The notes: generated by a model from the letters alone, not told the origin. Numbered from the stretch's first letter, positions 24,401 through 39,400 are shown. The stretch: 64,000 bases of DNA from Monoplex corrugatus (GCA_030674185.1 JAPXFY010000016.1:50727250-50791249); one strand, 5' to 3'. Program-made: numbers and translations.

Positions 24401-27400
24401 TGTTTTTTATATGAAGAGAAATTGTAAGATTCAGGCAATCCAAATGTCCGCGAATTTGCGGATATCCGCGAAAGGGTGAGAAAAAATCCATGAAAGTCTG
24501 CAGAACCAGGACTGGGATCACCAAATCTATTCAAAACAAGCCGTAAGCGCAGTTTTAATTTTGCAACTGTCCGCGAGATTTGCGCATCCTCTTTCAAAAG
24601 TGTCACTCTCTGTGTTCCATCGACGCATTGAAATATGAGTATACGCAGGGACTTTGTTCCACTAAATGCTTCCATCGCTGACATCGATGAAGGCCTCAAA
24701 AATCGCTGGAAATGGGACTGGCTGCGGGAAGTGTGCGATGGCAATAAGTTCGCTCGTTTCTTCGAGAAACTGAAGATCGCAGGTAGAGAATGCTGCAAAC
24801 TTTGCCGCTCGGAAATCAGTTACAAGTCCAGCGGTAAATGAGCACTGGTTGATGATCACCTGAAAGGAAAGCAGCACGACAGGCTCAGGACATCAAACGA
24901 AAATTTTCGTTTGTCTGGTGAGGCAAAAGAGAGTGAGGAGAAGTTGCATGTTTTGTTCATTGTTAACAATGCTTGTGCCCATTTTTTTCTTTTATTGTTC
25001 ACCAGAGGGGATTAAATTTCCATTTACTAGATAAAATGCTTCAGCTTCTGGGGAATCTGCCCCTGGACCCGCTAGGGGGCCTATGCGGTCCCCTGGACCC
25101 TCGCCATTTTTTTTTCGCGAAACACATTGTTGCTGGAATGGATTGCCTGAAGATTGGCTCGACCATCTTGTTGATATGGGTTTTTTTTCATGTTACAAAT
25201 TCCCTATCAAAGAAAGGAAAGGTAAAGATGAGTGAGCAGCAAAGTAAGGTTTAATAATTAACCCTTTTGCTGCCAGGGAATTAAGCTTGAAGTTAAATCC
25301 TATTTGCCAGGATTTTTCCCCAAAAACGGGTACATATTTTCAAAAAATTCAGCTGACTTTCTCATTAATTAGAGACCCCTAAAAGTATATATTTTCTGAA
25401 AGTAGAATAATTGAAAAATGCAAAACAGATAATTGAAAAATGCAAAACATGATAAATTCACTCTTTCACTTTGTCCAAAACAACACAATTTAAAAAAAAA
25501 ACGTTTTCTATATTTCAATTTTTTTACGTTGCTATATTCATCATATGGTTGAGTTCTTTACACAGATATTTGTTTTTTTCCTGAAGAAAAGTTAAGAAAT
25601 CCATCATAAAAAGTCTTAAGTAGTTCTGAAACAAAAGGAAAAAAACACCTCATTGTGACTGTTTATATTGTTGGTTATAAAGAGGAAAAATGGGGGTTGA
25701 CAGCAGTGGATGGGTTGACCAGTAGGATGCTATGCTTGGTTTCCTTACAATGCCCATCAAGTGTCAGTCCCAAAAACTGCTTCATTTCATATGCATAAGT
25801 GTCTGTCCATGCTGGTAACCTAGAATATTTTTTCAGTCTGCCTGGGGTTGCTTGTACTTGCTGGAGTGTCTGCTGTGCATACCTATTTGTTTCCTCTACC
25901 ATCTTATCAATCAGGTCATCCCCTACAAACAGAGAAAAAAAATCGATGCAGTCAGTTCCATGTGGATCTTTTTTTAGCCCACTATCCCCAGTAAAAGCGG
26001 GAATGACAGGTCGCGCATTGTTTAGCAATGCCGCATGAAAAATTGAAATTGGTTTTGAGTTAAAAGATTTATATGGTTTTGAAGATATTGTTGTTCTGAG
26101 TAAAAAGCAGTTTAAATTTTTCAGATCGGACTATTAGTTCACGAGATATTCGAATTTGAAGCGTCAAAAATTTCTTAAATTTTGGTACCACGCTTTAGTG
26201 GGACAAAGAAGGACCAGCTGTCACAGAACAAACCCATCAAATGGCATGGTATGCTGATTTTGCTGGAAATGACATTCATTTTGTAATTGTGAGAGAGACA
26301 GGACCAAATGTGATAAAATTTTGATCGTTGATGTATTTTTGTATGCCGAATTGAATGAAACCATTATCGTAACTCTGCGACGAGCCATTTTTGTCTTATT
26401 ACAGGAAACGTGATATTTGGCATGTTTTATCTGTTTTTCATTAATAATTGCCCATATTGTATTAATAACAGACAAAAATGAAGCTAGAAACAAAACAAGG
26501 ATATATAATTTCATGAGATAGATATAAAATCATTTTGCTCATCGTTCAAGTGTCTTATTACTGCAAATTAAACCAAAAAAGTCACGACTCGCTACTTCAG
26601 TAGTCTTATGAATAATTTGTAATATTTCATCAGTCTCTGTACATATAAAAGGAAATCTGAGAATCAATGACTTCTGGAATCACTTAAATAGTTGAAATAT
26701 TAAAAATTACTGCATGGTTTTATGCTGCAGGCTATCCAAAAATATCATCTGATCAATATTCTACTAAAAACTAAACACACACACATACACATACACATAC
26801 AACACATACACACACACAGAGGAAAACCCATCAGACAAGATTTTTGCACAGTACATTTGATTTTTATTTTATTCATCAGTGTTTAGAAAACTGACTGACT
26901 GACTGTGGATGAGTCAAGTCCCCGAATACTTAGCACAGCCAGCATCCAAAGAAAACTTCTGGAAGGATATGGGACCACTCACCATTCAGGAACAGGTCAC
27001 TTAACTCCTACAATAGAGAAATATATGAATTTCTGCATAATATATACTATTCATTGAGAGACTGGAAAGGAAAGGAAACCATAATGCATAGTCTCCACAT
27101 CAATATTACTTTAACATTAAGCCCAAACTCGCGACTTTGATTTTTAGCATATTACTGGTAAAAATCCACCAAAGCAGAGCAATCCTGCTAAGTGTTTCCA
27201 GTGTACTCTTGCCCTTTAATACGAATCAATAATAGGCTACTACTAAATAAGATGCAATCTTCCCGTTAAAACAAATTAATGACAATAGGCATATCCTTTC
27301 CAGATACTGACTACAAATTGAAACAACTACGTAGGCTAATGGATGGCCTACTTTACAAATAATACAACTCATAGCCTTCTATTCAGTTTCAAAACCTAAA

Positions 27401-30400
27401 TAAAGAATATTATAACAATGAACAGAAGATTTTGTTTTGTGACATTCTAAATCTCTGTGTGTATTAGTGTGTGTGTGTGTTGTCAGAGAGAGAGAAAGAG
27501 AGAGGATCATGCCTGTTAACAATGACTTGGATATGAATGTACTGGGGCCTATTTACTTATTTATTCATTTTTTGTTATTTATTCATTTTTTGTTCTCAGA
27601 GAGAGAGAGAGAGATTCATGTCAAGGAAAGTACAATGACTTGCACAGAATTGTTTGTTGATTTGAAAAAAAAAAATTTAGATCTGTTTATTCATTCATTT
27701 AAAATTTGAGAGAGAGAGAGAGTTGAAGGAGGCGGGTTACCCCTCTGTTTGGGCAAACCCATTTTCCACGGCCCCGGGAAGCCCGTCGATCACATAGTAT
27801 TTTTAGTAGTAAGCTCGCCCGTCATGGGGTGAGCAGGTCTACACAGCGACATGCGAATTAGCATGACCTCGAGAAGGAAATGGTTGACAAACCAAGCTTC
27901 GGCTAACAACTCCGAATCGAGTTCAAACGCAGTAGTCCTTTTCTTGAAAAATACAATGTTACAGATAAAACAGAACTTGATCTGTTGATTGCTAGATCTA
28001 GTCTTTGACAGCGCAAAACTTGCCGAGCTGAAACTTGCACAGCGTTCTGTTTCGCGTTGTAGGCCTACTCAGGTTACTGGCGTCGGCACATTCCGACGTT
28101 GATCTGGTACAGATCCTCATGTAAAAAGTTGGCGTACGGCCGTATTTTAAATCAAATTGATTTCATATTACACTAATATATAGAAAAAAGCATGTAAAAT
28201 CGAATCCCGCCGACGACAAGTTCCAAAAATGGCGACTTGCCTGCAAACTTTTCCGATGAAAAAAAGCAAAACTTTGGAAGCGTCGATCTCTGTTCGAAAC
28301 TGGCACACATAGGTGTCGTCGGGATATATCATTCTGTTACATTAATTCTCATTGGCTGCAAAATTACAATGTGATTGGTTCACAAATATAGCCGTACCGA
28401 CCGAAATAGTGAAGCATCCCGAACAAACTTCGATTCTAAACGCATACCGTCGCCGCGATTGCGCCCGAAGCGCGGATTTTCGACTTTCTCATCAAATAAC
28501 TAATTCCATTTTCGCTCTAAGTATATAAAAAGGCAATCATTCAAATCTTTATTCATTTCTTATTCACATAAGACAAAAAATAAGAATGAAACACCGATTA
28601 AAGAGGCAGTAATACTTGATTGAACCGAAGACCCCCCCAGTTTTGCGGCCGGCCCCGGTTTTCCCCAGTTTTTGGTCCACAAATTTGACGTCGCGTTTCG
28701 GTTCGCACGGCATTGCTACATTGTTCGTTGGCCCAACATTGACACCGTCGAACACGCTTCGGCCACGCCCCCTCCCCCGCCCCCTTCCACCCGCTCTCCC
28801 ATGCTGTCCCCTTTGCCCACGACCTCTTGCCCTTCTACCACTACCACCCACCCCCGCACTCTACCCCTACCCCTCTCCGCCATGAGTGCTAATCCAACGC
28901 TGTCAGTGTAGGATTCTTGGTCAGTGATGTTATCTGAGTCACTGCTGTGAGCTGGCTCAGCAACAGCATCGTTCAGTGTCTGTTCGTCAGTTTCACTGTC
29001 GACAACCTCTAATTCCTCCTCGCTCACCTCCCCCTCAAGAGAATCATCAGATAAAAGCTCGTCAGAGTCTTCTTCTTCGAGCTGCTGCTCTAATTCTCTT
29101 AGAGCCTCTTCTGCAGTCAGGAGTTTTCGTCGTTTCGACATGCTACCAGTGGAAATGCTTGAGCCAGCTGTCGCCATTTTGCTTCGTGTGTGACGCGGAT
29201 GAAAAATCTGCATGCGGTCATCCAATAAAATCGCTTAAAAGAGGGGATTCCTTGTGACGAATGCGAGATTACTGGTTATCAATAGAATCTAGAGACATTC
29301 CACCTTTCCAAAAATATCCTCCGTTTCGTAAACAGTCTAAATATAAAACGAAAATTCTGGACTTCCCCACGACGAGTATACTCGACGGCCATGGCAGCGA
29401 AGAGTACATGTTATTGCCGACGAGTTATCTCGTCAAGCTAGGCACGGAAAAGGTTAAATCTTGGAACACACACACCACAGGGTTGCCGGTATGAGTAAAA
29501 TTGATCTTGGAATCCTGTGAAAGGAATCAATTTATGAGACAAAAATTGCATTTGCATACAGATGCTAAATACAATTAGACGCTTCATAGTAGGAATAATT
29601 ATACTGTTATGATTGAAAGTTAGAGACCTGGATCCTTTTGCTTTCTGTTTTTAGGAAAAGTTGAGGGTAAGCTAATTGCTGTTTGATTGTAAATGATTCA
29701 AAGTGTGATACATCTATGCAGTTCATCTTTTACCTGCAATTATGTTTCAGATTCATTGCAAGGTTACTTCAGTCAGTTTGGTGAAATAACTGACTGCATT
29801 GTTATGATGAACCAGCAGACTGGTAAATCCAGAGGGTTTGGGTTTGTGTCCTTCAAGGATCCATCCACAGTTCAAGTCATTCTGTCCTCCAAGAATCATG
29901 TCATTGACGGCAGAACAGTATGTATTCACTTGTGTATTCATGTATGTATGTATTACTGTCACGTTATCATCAACCCGTGTTTGGTGCTTCATAAATGCTT
30001 TTGTTTTTAAAATGCAGTGAATGAGTGTATATGTGGGTGTGAATGCACGCGCATGTGTACGCTGTACATGGCCATCATCTATATTTGTCCTTTCTCAACA
30101 CCCCTTCCTTTTATTTCCTTTTCTCGTTTTATCATCAGTCTTTTCTGTTATGCGTAGTGGGAGTAGAAAAATCTGTACATTTTGTGGTTTTGTCTCCAAA
30201 ATGGACTTGAAAATATTTTGCCTTGATTTTATTATCCTGTGTTTGCGAACGTGTGTTGTTAGTGTGCTTGTTTCTATCATCTCTGCTTCTATCTTCTGTC
30301 CCATTTAATCTGCATATGCAAGTATCTTAAAAGACCTGCTACATTGCTATATTCCTAATATTATTGCTTTATTCCTAATTCGTATGTATAATTCTGTTTA

Positions 30401-33400
30401 AAAAATTTGCTCAGTCATGCAGTAGTAGTAGGATTCGTTAAATTCAGTTTTTTTCTTCAGCTTTTAGGTAGAGTTTCTAATGTGCTGTCTTGATTAGTGC
30501 AGTTCTCTGTCTTGGCTAGAACTTCAGTGCGGACATCTCACGTTGCTCGTTGTCAGTCTCGTACAGCCAGCCATTATCTTTCCAGCATGAAAAGCCTCTA
30601 TTAAAACTTGATCTGTTTTATTCCCTGGCCGCAGGTTTTGAGTCTTCTCTGTTCGCACTTTTCATGTTTTAAAATTCTGTTACTGGCTTTTATCTTGCCA
30701 TAAACATGAGCAATTTAAACAGTGATTGTGAGAATTTCTTGATGAAGATCATTAATATTCTGAACTTGGTCTCCAGTCTTAACTCGCATGACCAGTTTTG
30801 GACATGTGCCATGTTAACACTGAAAGGGATTATTTCCATTTTCCTGCCCTTAGGGGAGAGAGTGGATGGATCTACTAACAAGTGCTTTCCCTATTGGTTC
30901 AAAAGGGGGGGGGGGGGGGTCCATGTCCAACAGATCCAGCCAGGGTCTTCCTGAACTCGAGCAAAGGATGGGATTGCGCAGACCGAGGAGCTGTTCCCCA
31001 ATATCTGCTGCAGAGGGATATCTATGATGCTCCTTGGAGATGCCCAGCAGATGGTTGGGCATCAGATCATCCTCATTCCCAGGCAAGGGAGGACCCAAAC
31101 AGTGCCCCTTTCCTGAGAAGCAAAGCATCGTGTAGCAACCACACTGACCTGGTACTTTAGGTAGCATTGCTGTTCCTTGTTTGTGCCTTGCACATGCATC
31201 TGGTTGCCAAGGATGTTTGTCACTGGAGGGGTATAAGTGCCCTCCTCACTGTTACTGGGCATTGAATGGCTATACGTGAACGAGACCCATGGGCGACACT
31301 GACTGAAATCCTGGCCAAGACGGTGAACTGAGCAAGCTTTGATAGCACATATTACAAATAATATGTACATATAGCTAAATGAGAAAAATCACCATTCTTT
31401 TGTTGATCTTGGTTGGATGCCTGTTCAATTGATCCTTTCTGTCTTTTCAGGTTGATGCCAAAGCCTGTAATGCAAGAGGTACAACACCTAAGGTAAAGAT
31501 ACAAGAAATTTATTTGAACAGAAAAAATGAAACTGAACATCTAGTTGCTGGCAGTGAAATAAGTGGCTATTTTGGTTGTTTAGTGAAATAGTACTGACCA
31601 TTCTTTATTGATGTTGAGAACATAACAAACAGTTGTTATACAAGGGCTGATCTGAAAGTCTTGTTAGGCTGCCGTTTCTGAATTGTTAATAGTAAATACA
31701 TTTAACTTGTATCAAGATAGTCGTTGCACTTGTATGTGCAAAACTATAGTGTTATTTAATGGAAAGTCATTGATAAGGTGATGTGACTAACTGTGCATCA
31801 GAAACAGGAATAGTAGCATAGAGCTGGAGAGGTATTGCGTCTTCACAAGCCTGAAAAAGTCAGATCAGAATTCATGCTGATTTGACAGTTGTGAATAGAG
31901 ATGTGTGTCATGTAAGTTTGCTACTGGATAGTTAACTTTGAGGAAAAAACACATTGAATAAGGAAAACTTACTGGATAGTTAACTTTGAGGAAAAAACAC
32001 ATTGAATAAGGAAAACTGACAGAAGTACTGATTTAGAAGTCCAGCCGAGGCCTGGACTGAGCAAGCTGTTCAGCTTGTAAAGAGGGTAGACATTTCATTG
32101 ATGAAATAGTAAAACTTACCGTCTTTCATATGGTACCTGTGTTATTACCTGTGGTACCTGATTAGGAAAGTGGCTGCCAGATGGATACCTCATCTTCTGA
32201 CAGTTCTCTATGATTTTTCAAAATATTTGAGCCAAAGGACTAAGATTATTATTGATGAAATGTGCATGACCTGTGGCATCTTGAATGGATTCGATCAAAT
32301 GTACATGGATACTATGATAGAAGATCTTGTAGCAGTCAATGTTTTGCCTGAGAAGTTTCCCTTATGACAAAAGTGTTTTGCCCAAAGTTGTGCTGGAATT
32401 CATGAGCGGCATCTAATGAGTACCACCAATATGCCAATATACACATTACTTAGGGATGTTTCCCCGTCTCAAGCAAAACCTGGCTGGCAAGAAGTTTTCA
32501 AGAATCGAGGAGTTGCAGTGGGAAAATGAAATCATACCTTGCTACCATACTTCAGACTTGTAAAATGCAGGGACTCTTGGTGGAAGAGGCTAAAACTGTG
32601 TTGCTGAAACTTGTTCAAGGACTTTGAAATTGTCTTGTGTGTTGGACCAGTTTTATTTTGAAGGTAAGTGAAAAGACTTAATGAAGATTACAACCGCAAC
32701 TCAATCCATACCGGCCCGGTCGTCGCCCGGAACAAGGACCGCGCCTTCCGTCGCTGGCCATCAGGGCGGAGGTGAAAAGTATGACTGGTGGACCAAAAAT
32801 CCCTACGTACAAGAAAAAATGTTACTATCGGCACCTGGAATGTGAGATCGCTGAGAGCAGCAGGAAAATTTGCAGAACTAACACATGAAATGAAGAGATA
32901 CCGATGGAACGTCCTTGGGCTCTGTGAGCTACGATGGAAAAACCTCGGAGAAACGTCTACCCCAGAAGGCCACAAACTCTACTTCAGTGGCAGTGAAGAC
33001 AAACATGAACATGGAGTTGGATTCCTCATTCACAAAGACACTGTGAATGCCATCATGGGATGCCGACCAGTCTCTAGCAGACTCATTACTATTCGGCTTA
33101 AGGCTTCACCTTTTAACATCACTGTCATCCAAGCTTATGCCCAAACAACTGACTATGATGACGAGGCTGTCGAAGATTTCTATGATCAACTGCAGGAAAT
33201 CGTAGATCAGACGCCAAAGAAAGACATTATAGTGCAGGGCGACTGGAATGCGAAGATTGGAGAGGATGAACCAATAACTGGAAAGGGATATGTGGCCAAT
33301 ACTGCAACCCTGAGACCAACGAAAGAGGTTTGAGGCTCCTAGAATTCGCCAGTTACAACGACCTGAAGGTAGTGAACACGTTAGGTCCACACAAACCATC

Positions 33401-36400
33401 TAGACGCTGGACATGGCACAGCCCAGGAGAAAAATACCACAGTCAGATCGACTACATCATGGTTAAAAGACGCTTCCAGTCAAGTGTTAACATCGCAAAG
33501 ACCAGGAGCTTTCCAGGAGCCGACATTGGAAGCGATCATGAGCTTGTAATGATGACCTTCAAACTCCGCCTCCAGAGGATGAAGAAACAGGGCAACATAA
33601 GAATTAAGTTCAATCTTGAGAAGCTCAAAGACCCCAACATAGTTGAAAACTTCCAAGCAACGATAGGAGGGAAGTTTGCTCCTCTCCTCGTCCTTGACAA
33701 TGTGGACACCGAAGTAGACACTCTGATCAACAACTTCAACACTGCCGTGACCGAAGCAGCCAACGACATCCTTGGAAAACACCGACCAACAAAGATGCCC
33801 TGGGTCACGGAAGAAGTACTAAAGCTGAGCGACAAACGCAGAGAACTAAAGCAAAAGAAGAGTACGGATGAAGGTGCTAAACTATACAGAAAAGCCAACC
33901 AACAAGTTAGGGAAGGCATGAGGAAAGCAAAGGAAACATGGATTGAAGAACAATGCCAAGATATCGAAGCAAACCTGCAGAAAAATAACAGCAAAAAAGC
34001 CTACCAGCTTGTGAAAGGACTAGCAAGCTCAAAACAAGGCAGAACCACTACCATACAGAACAAAGCAGGGAAATGTCTCACAGAAGATCAAGAGATTCTG
34101 CAGAGGTGGACAGAGTACTGCTCCGAATTATACACACACACACAACAACAGGAGATCCCAAGGTGCTAGACGTTCCTCCACCAACCAACAACGACAGCTA
34201 CCCCATCGTGCGAGAAGAAGTTGAAGCTGCAGTAAAATCATTGAAGAAAGGCAAGTCGGCAGGAATGGACAACATTCCCTCAGAACTGGTCCAGGCAGGA
34301 GGAGAGGCCATGATAGATATGTTACTCATCTGCAATAAGATCTGGCGGACAGGTGAGTGGCCAACACCTTGGACCCAGTCCCTGATCATCACTCTCCCGA
34401 AGAAAGGCAACCTACAACTATGCCAAAACTACCGTACCATCAGCCTGATCAGCCATCCAAGTAAGGTCATGCTAAAAATCCTTCTGAGTAGACTGAAGCC
34501 ACAAGCTGAGGAGATAAGAAAAGAAGAGCAGGCAGGTTTCAGACCAGGAAGAAGTACCACAGAGCAAATTTTCAACCTCAGATTGCTCTGTGAGAAATAC
34601 CTGCAACACCAGCAAGGCCTTTACCACGTCTTCGTGGACTTCAAGAAGGCATTCGACAGAGTTTGGCACACAGCCTTGTGGGCAACCATGAGGCTGTACA
34701 ACATCAATGCCAACCTGATCAGAACCATAGAATGCCTCTACGAAAAGGCGACCAGTGCAGTCTACCATGACAACAACATAGGCGAATGGTTCCGAACCAC
34801 AGTTGGAGTACGCCAAGGATGCCTGCTCTCCCCCACTCTCTTTAACATCTTCTTAGAGAGAATAATGGCTGACGCACTTGAAGACCACGAGGGAACAGTC
34901 AGCATCGGAGGTAGAACAATCACAAACTTGCGTTTTGCCGACGACATTGACGGACTAGCTGGGCAAGAGCAAGAGCTAGTCAGCTTGATAAAACATCTTG
35001 ATGAGGCCTCCACAGCATATGGAGATCAGTGCAGAGAAAATCCAGTTGATGACAAATAATACCAATGGCATCAGCACTGACATTACCATAGACAACAAGA
35101 AACTTGAGACCGTCCATAGATTTAAATATCTGGGAGCTATAGTATCAGATGAAGGATCAAAGCCTGAGGTACTTTCCAGGATTGCCCAGACCACAGCTGC
35201 AATGACCAAGCTAAAAGTCATCTGGAACGACAAGAATATCGCAATCGGCTCCAAGATCAGACTGATGCGTTCCCTGGTCATGTCAATATTTTTGTATGCA
35301 TGCGAAACATGGACCATAACAGCAGACATTGAAAGAAGGATACAGGCAATGGAGATGAGATGCTTCCGCAAACTCCTTGGTATCTCGTACAAAGATCATA
35401 TAACCAATAAGGAAGTTAAAACCCGAATCGAAAACGCCATCGGGCCGTATGAAGACCTGACCTCAGTGAAAAGACGCAAACTGAGGTGGTACGGGCACGT
35501 CACACGATCATCTGGACTGGCCAAGACCGTCTTGCAGGGAACAGTTCAGGGAGGGAGACGAAGAGGCAGACAGAGAAAAAGATGGGAAGACAATATCAGA
35601 GAGTGGACTGGCCTTGAATGGAATATCATTCTGCGGAAAGCTGAGGACCGTGAGGAGTGGAGGAAGTTGGTTGCAAAATCTTCAGTGGTGCCCCAACGGT
35701 CAACCAGACTACGGGACTGATGATGATGATGAAAAGACTTGGATCATCAGCCTTCATAAACTTTAGTGAGGTCTTGAAGTAGTTGTCTTTTGTTCCCCAT
35801 CTACATGGTCAAGCCCAATCTTGGAGCAGTCTTTTGTTCCCCATCTACATGGTCAAGCCTAATGTGGCATTGAAGGTAGTCCTTTTTCCAGTTCTTGTTG
35901 GCTGCCATGGAAGTTAAGGAGCAGGACCTAGCGCTGCTACTTCCTGAAGACTTCAGTAGGTGGATGCCTTTGTATGATGTAAATGACTTAACCAGCATTT
36001 TATAACATGGCACCATAGTTTGTAAGAAAAAGCCTACAGGCTTCGTACCTCAGGTTTCAGCCCTCTGGGTTTTCTGTAGGAGTTTTTCTGCTCTTATGTC
36101 ATGGCCAAAAGACCTATCGTATAAGTGCAGGGAGTAGGGGTTTGGGCAGCCCATATCAGCTTGATGGCAGGACACAATGTTTTGTAAGTGTAACTTTACC
36201 TAGTGCAACCCGCCCCATCCTGATAGAAACCAAGACTTTAGGCAGTCCTTATCCGCCTGCATCATCATAGGCCGTTAAGAGCATTTTTGAGGTAGAACCT
36301 TGCCAAGTGCTACCCTGCCCCATACTGTAGGAAATTGTTGCCTGTTCGTCCGGGATTGCCTGTTTGCGTAGGCAAGCCTGGCTTGTTTGGCAGCTGACCT

Positions 36401-39400
36401 CCATATTTGAAGCACTGCCTACAAACTGCAGGATTGGGGATGGTCGCACCACTACAAAATTGCAATGTCAAATTTCAAAATACTTTACACTGTACTTGTA
36501 TAGTGTAAGCATCAAGACATAAAAGCAAAATGCGTTACTTAAAACTAAGCAAGTGAATGAACATAAAAGCAAAATGCGTTACTTAAAACTAAGCAAGTGA
36601 ATGAAAATTGTAAAGACTTAAGTGGCAATGATAGCAAAGAAGGGAAGTTAAAGTCGGTCTCCTCCAGTCTCAGGACAGCGTAAGTATGATACATAATGAT
36701 GGTTGTATTTTATGAAAATCATTAGCCACAAGTTCCTTTAGTACAGAATCAGAAGTAGTTGTGAACATTCCGTTTCCAAGGTTATAGTGATGTTAATGTT
36801 CCAGATTAAGATCATGTATGAACGTCTCCCAAAGTATGATAGTGTCATTTTTGACATGCAGAGTAATTGATATTGGCAAAAGCTAAAAAAAAAAGCTTTG
36901 TGATGACATAAGTATGACTGCCAAGTCTTTCTGCATTATGGAATTATATTGGTTTAAAGTTGTATAACAGGATAACAGCTGTTTTGAGATACTGCTGCTT
37001 GAAGTAGAAAAACTGAACAGGAAGTCCTTAGCAGTGGGCACTAAGTATTAACCAAACGTAATCAAACTTTCTAGGTGTGTTCCATACATCTTCAGGCACA
37101 AATACATGCAGTCATGGGCTTGTGTATTGCTTGCTTATGCAATAATTTTATATCGGAAATTGAGTCATTGACAGAAGATGTGAAACGTGCTTGGATATTG
37201 CGTTAGGTGTTTCATTTTGGAATTGGTCACACTGTGTGTATAATGACACAATGTCCATATCAGAAGCATGCGTAATGTCTGTGTCAGAAGCATACCTCTT
37301 CAACTTTTATAGGGATAGACATGATTAAACTTAATCTGGTAAAAACAGATTGACAAAACATGAAATGAAAATAAATATTGGTAACATTACTGACATAAAC
37401 ATGAGTAACCATAGCATAAAGAAGAGCAATCAATGAAGTATTCACAGGCACACAATGCCACACACACACTGTATACATACACATATATTTTGATTCTGTT
37501 TCAGCCACAGAACAGATTTGGTGGAGGTGGAATGACTGGGAGAACGACGAAAATATTCATTGGTGGGCTGCCGAACAATGTAGGAGAAGACACCATCCGT
37601 GAAAGTTTTTCACGCTTTGGAAATGTAAGTTAACATAAGCATGGTTGATTTAGGTAATCCAAATATACAAAGAACAAAGCTGTTGAATTACTTCCTTTGA
37701 AAAAATTTCTAACATTATACCATCTTCCTGTGAGGTATGTGAAAACAATTTTAGGTAATTTAGGCCTGTTTTTATACATGTTTTAGTGTCCTTATTTATG
37801 TTTCAATTTGTATTCAAGTTTGTTTTTTAGATCCCCATGTAGGCCTATGATAAATTGGATGAAGTGGTCGATGTTAGGGGCGTCTCCTTACATTATGTGC
37901 GCAAATGCATTGACATGTGTTCCTGATTTTCTCTTCTTTTTTCCTGTTAAAGTATTGTGTATGTTTTGAGACGGTTATAGCCCTGACATGGCTCTACGCT
38001 GTCAGCTGGGCTTTAACCCTCTGCCTACCACACACCTGTACGGCAAGACTATGAAAATACCATGGCAAGGGAAACAACTCGCAACATTCACTCACCTCAA
38101 AGAAACATCCATAAAGAATTTCCTATTGCACTCACCATGTGCAGAGAAATGATGAAAAAATTCCAAAGACATCACTCCACCCATATCAGTCCAGTGAACA
38201 GTCACTACATCTCTAGCAGCCTTTGATTTTGTAATTTTTCTTTTTTTGGCACCAGGCCCAACAGCAAAAGGCAACTCTACATACTGTCACCATCACCCAA
38301 ATCACTTTCATGTTCGGTTTCAGAATCAGCAAGATCGACATCCGACTCATCTCTCATATGGATTTCTTCCAAAGAAAACGCTCAAATTCGCTTTCTTCAT
38401 CACTATTGTATCCGAAAATGGATTCCAGAAGCTGCAAAGTTTAATCGTCCGCCATTTTGAACAAGATTTTCGTCTAAAAAAAAACCCGACTTTGAAAATT
38501 CACAGTAGCAAAATTATTTCGCCATTTGCTTTGCAACAAACCGAAAATAAAAAGCGGAAACGGAAGTACCGGAAAGCAACACTGTCACAAATGCATTCTT
38601 GGACATGTGAAAGGAGAACATGTTGACATGGTATTCAGTGGTCGATCTTGGTCGATCCGTTATTCAGACAACGCAAATTTCGTGGTCGATCTCGGTCGAT
38701 GCGGTAGGCAATGGGTTAAACAATAATATTACCTTCTCCCTGTGCCCTGGCCTCTCTTACCCTTTATTTGAAGCTAACGAGTACTTCTGTGTGCAGGTAA
38801 CAGAAGTTGTCATCATGTATGATCATGAAAAGGGCAGATCACGAGGTATGTATGATAATGTAATGATTTCAGATTTACACAGAACTGTAGAGGATGATAA
38901 GTATTGTGGCAGTTTAAATACAATATTAAGTTTGTGTATTAAGTGTACAATAAAAGTTGATAAAAATGGCTTACACTTCCTTTATGGAAGACAGTTGATG
39001 AGTTTGAAAGTTTACCACATTCCTGTACACACATACCCATATGTATGCACACTCATGCGTGCGCACACACACACACACAATTATGCACACACACAAAGTA
39101 GATTTACGTCATGTTTAGTACGTTTTATTACGGGTGTGCGAGGTACTTAGAGTGTCGTAGATATTTGCAGTTGAATTGGTTACTCTAGACACGACACTGT
39201 GTGCTGTATGAAATTAGAAAACTACTGTTAGTTGCCATCCTTATAGAACTAAAATGATTGTGTGTCATTCTCTGTAGATGAAGTAAGTTTTGAGCATTAT
39301 TAAGTGTGTAAGGTTATGAAATAGTTAATGTTGCTGTTACTTATGATAGAATATATTGCTCTAGCATTAGGTGTATGCTTTGGTAAATAATTACTAATTA

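Noticed and set aside
33480..35392. Several 80-150-codon minus-strand frames
   Set aside because: Shadows of the RTE LINE coding sequence on the plus strand.
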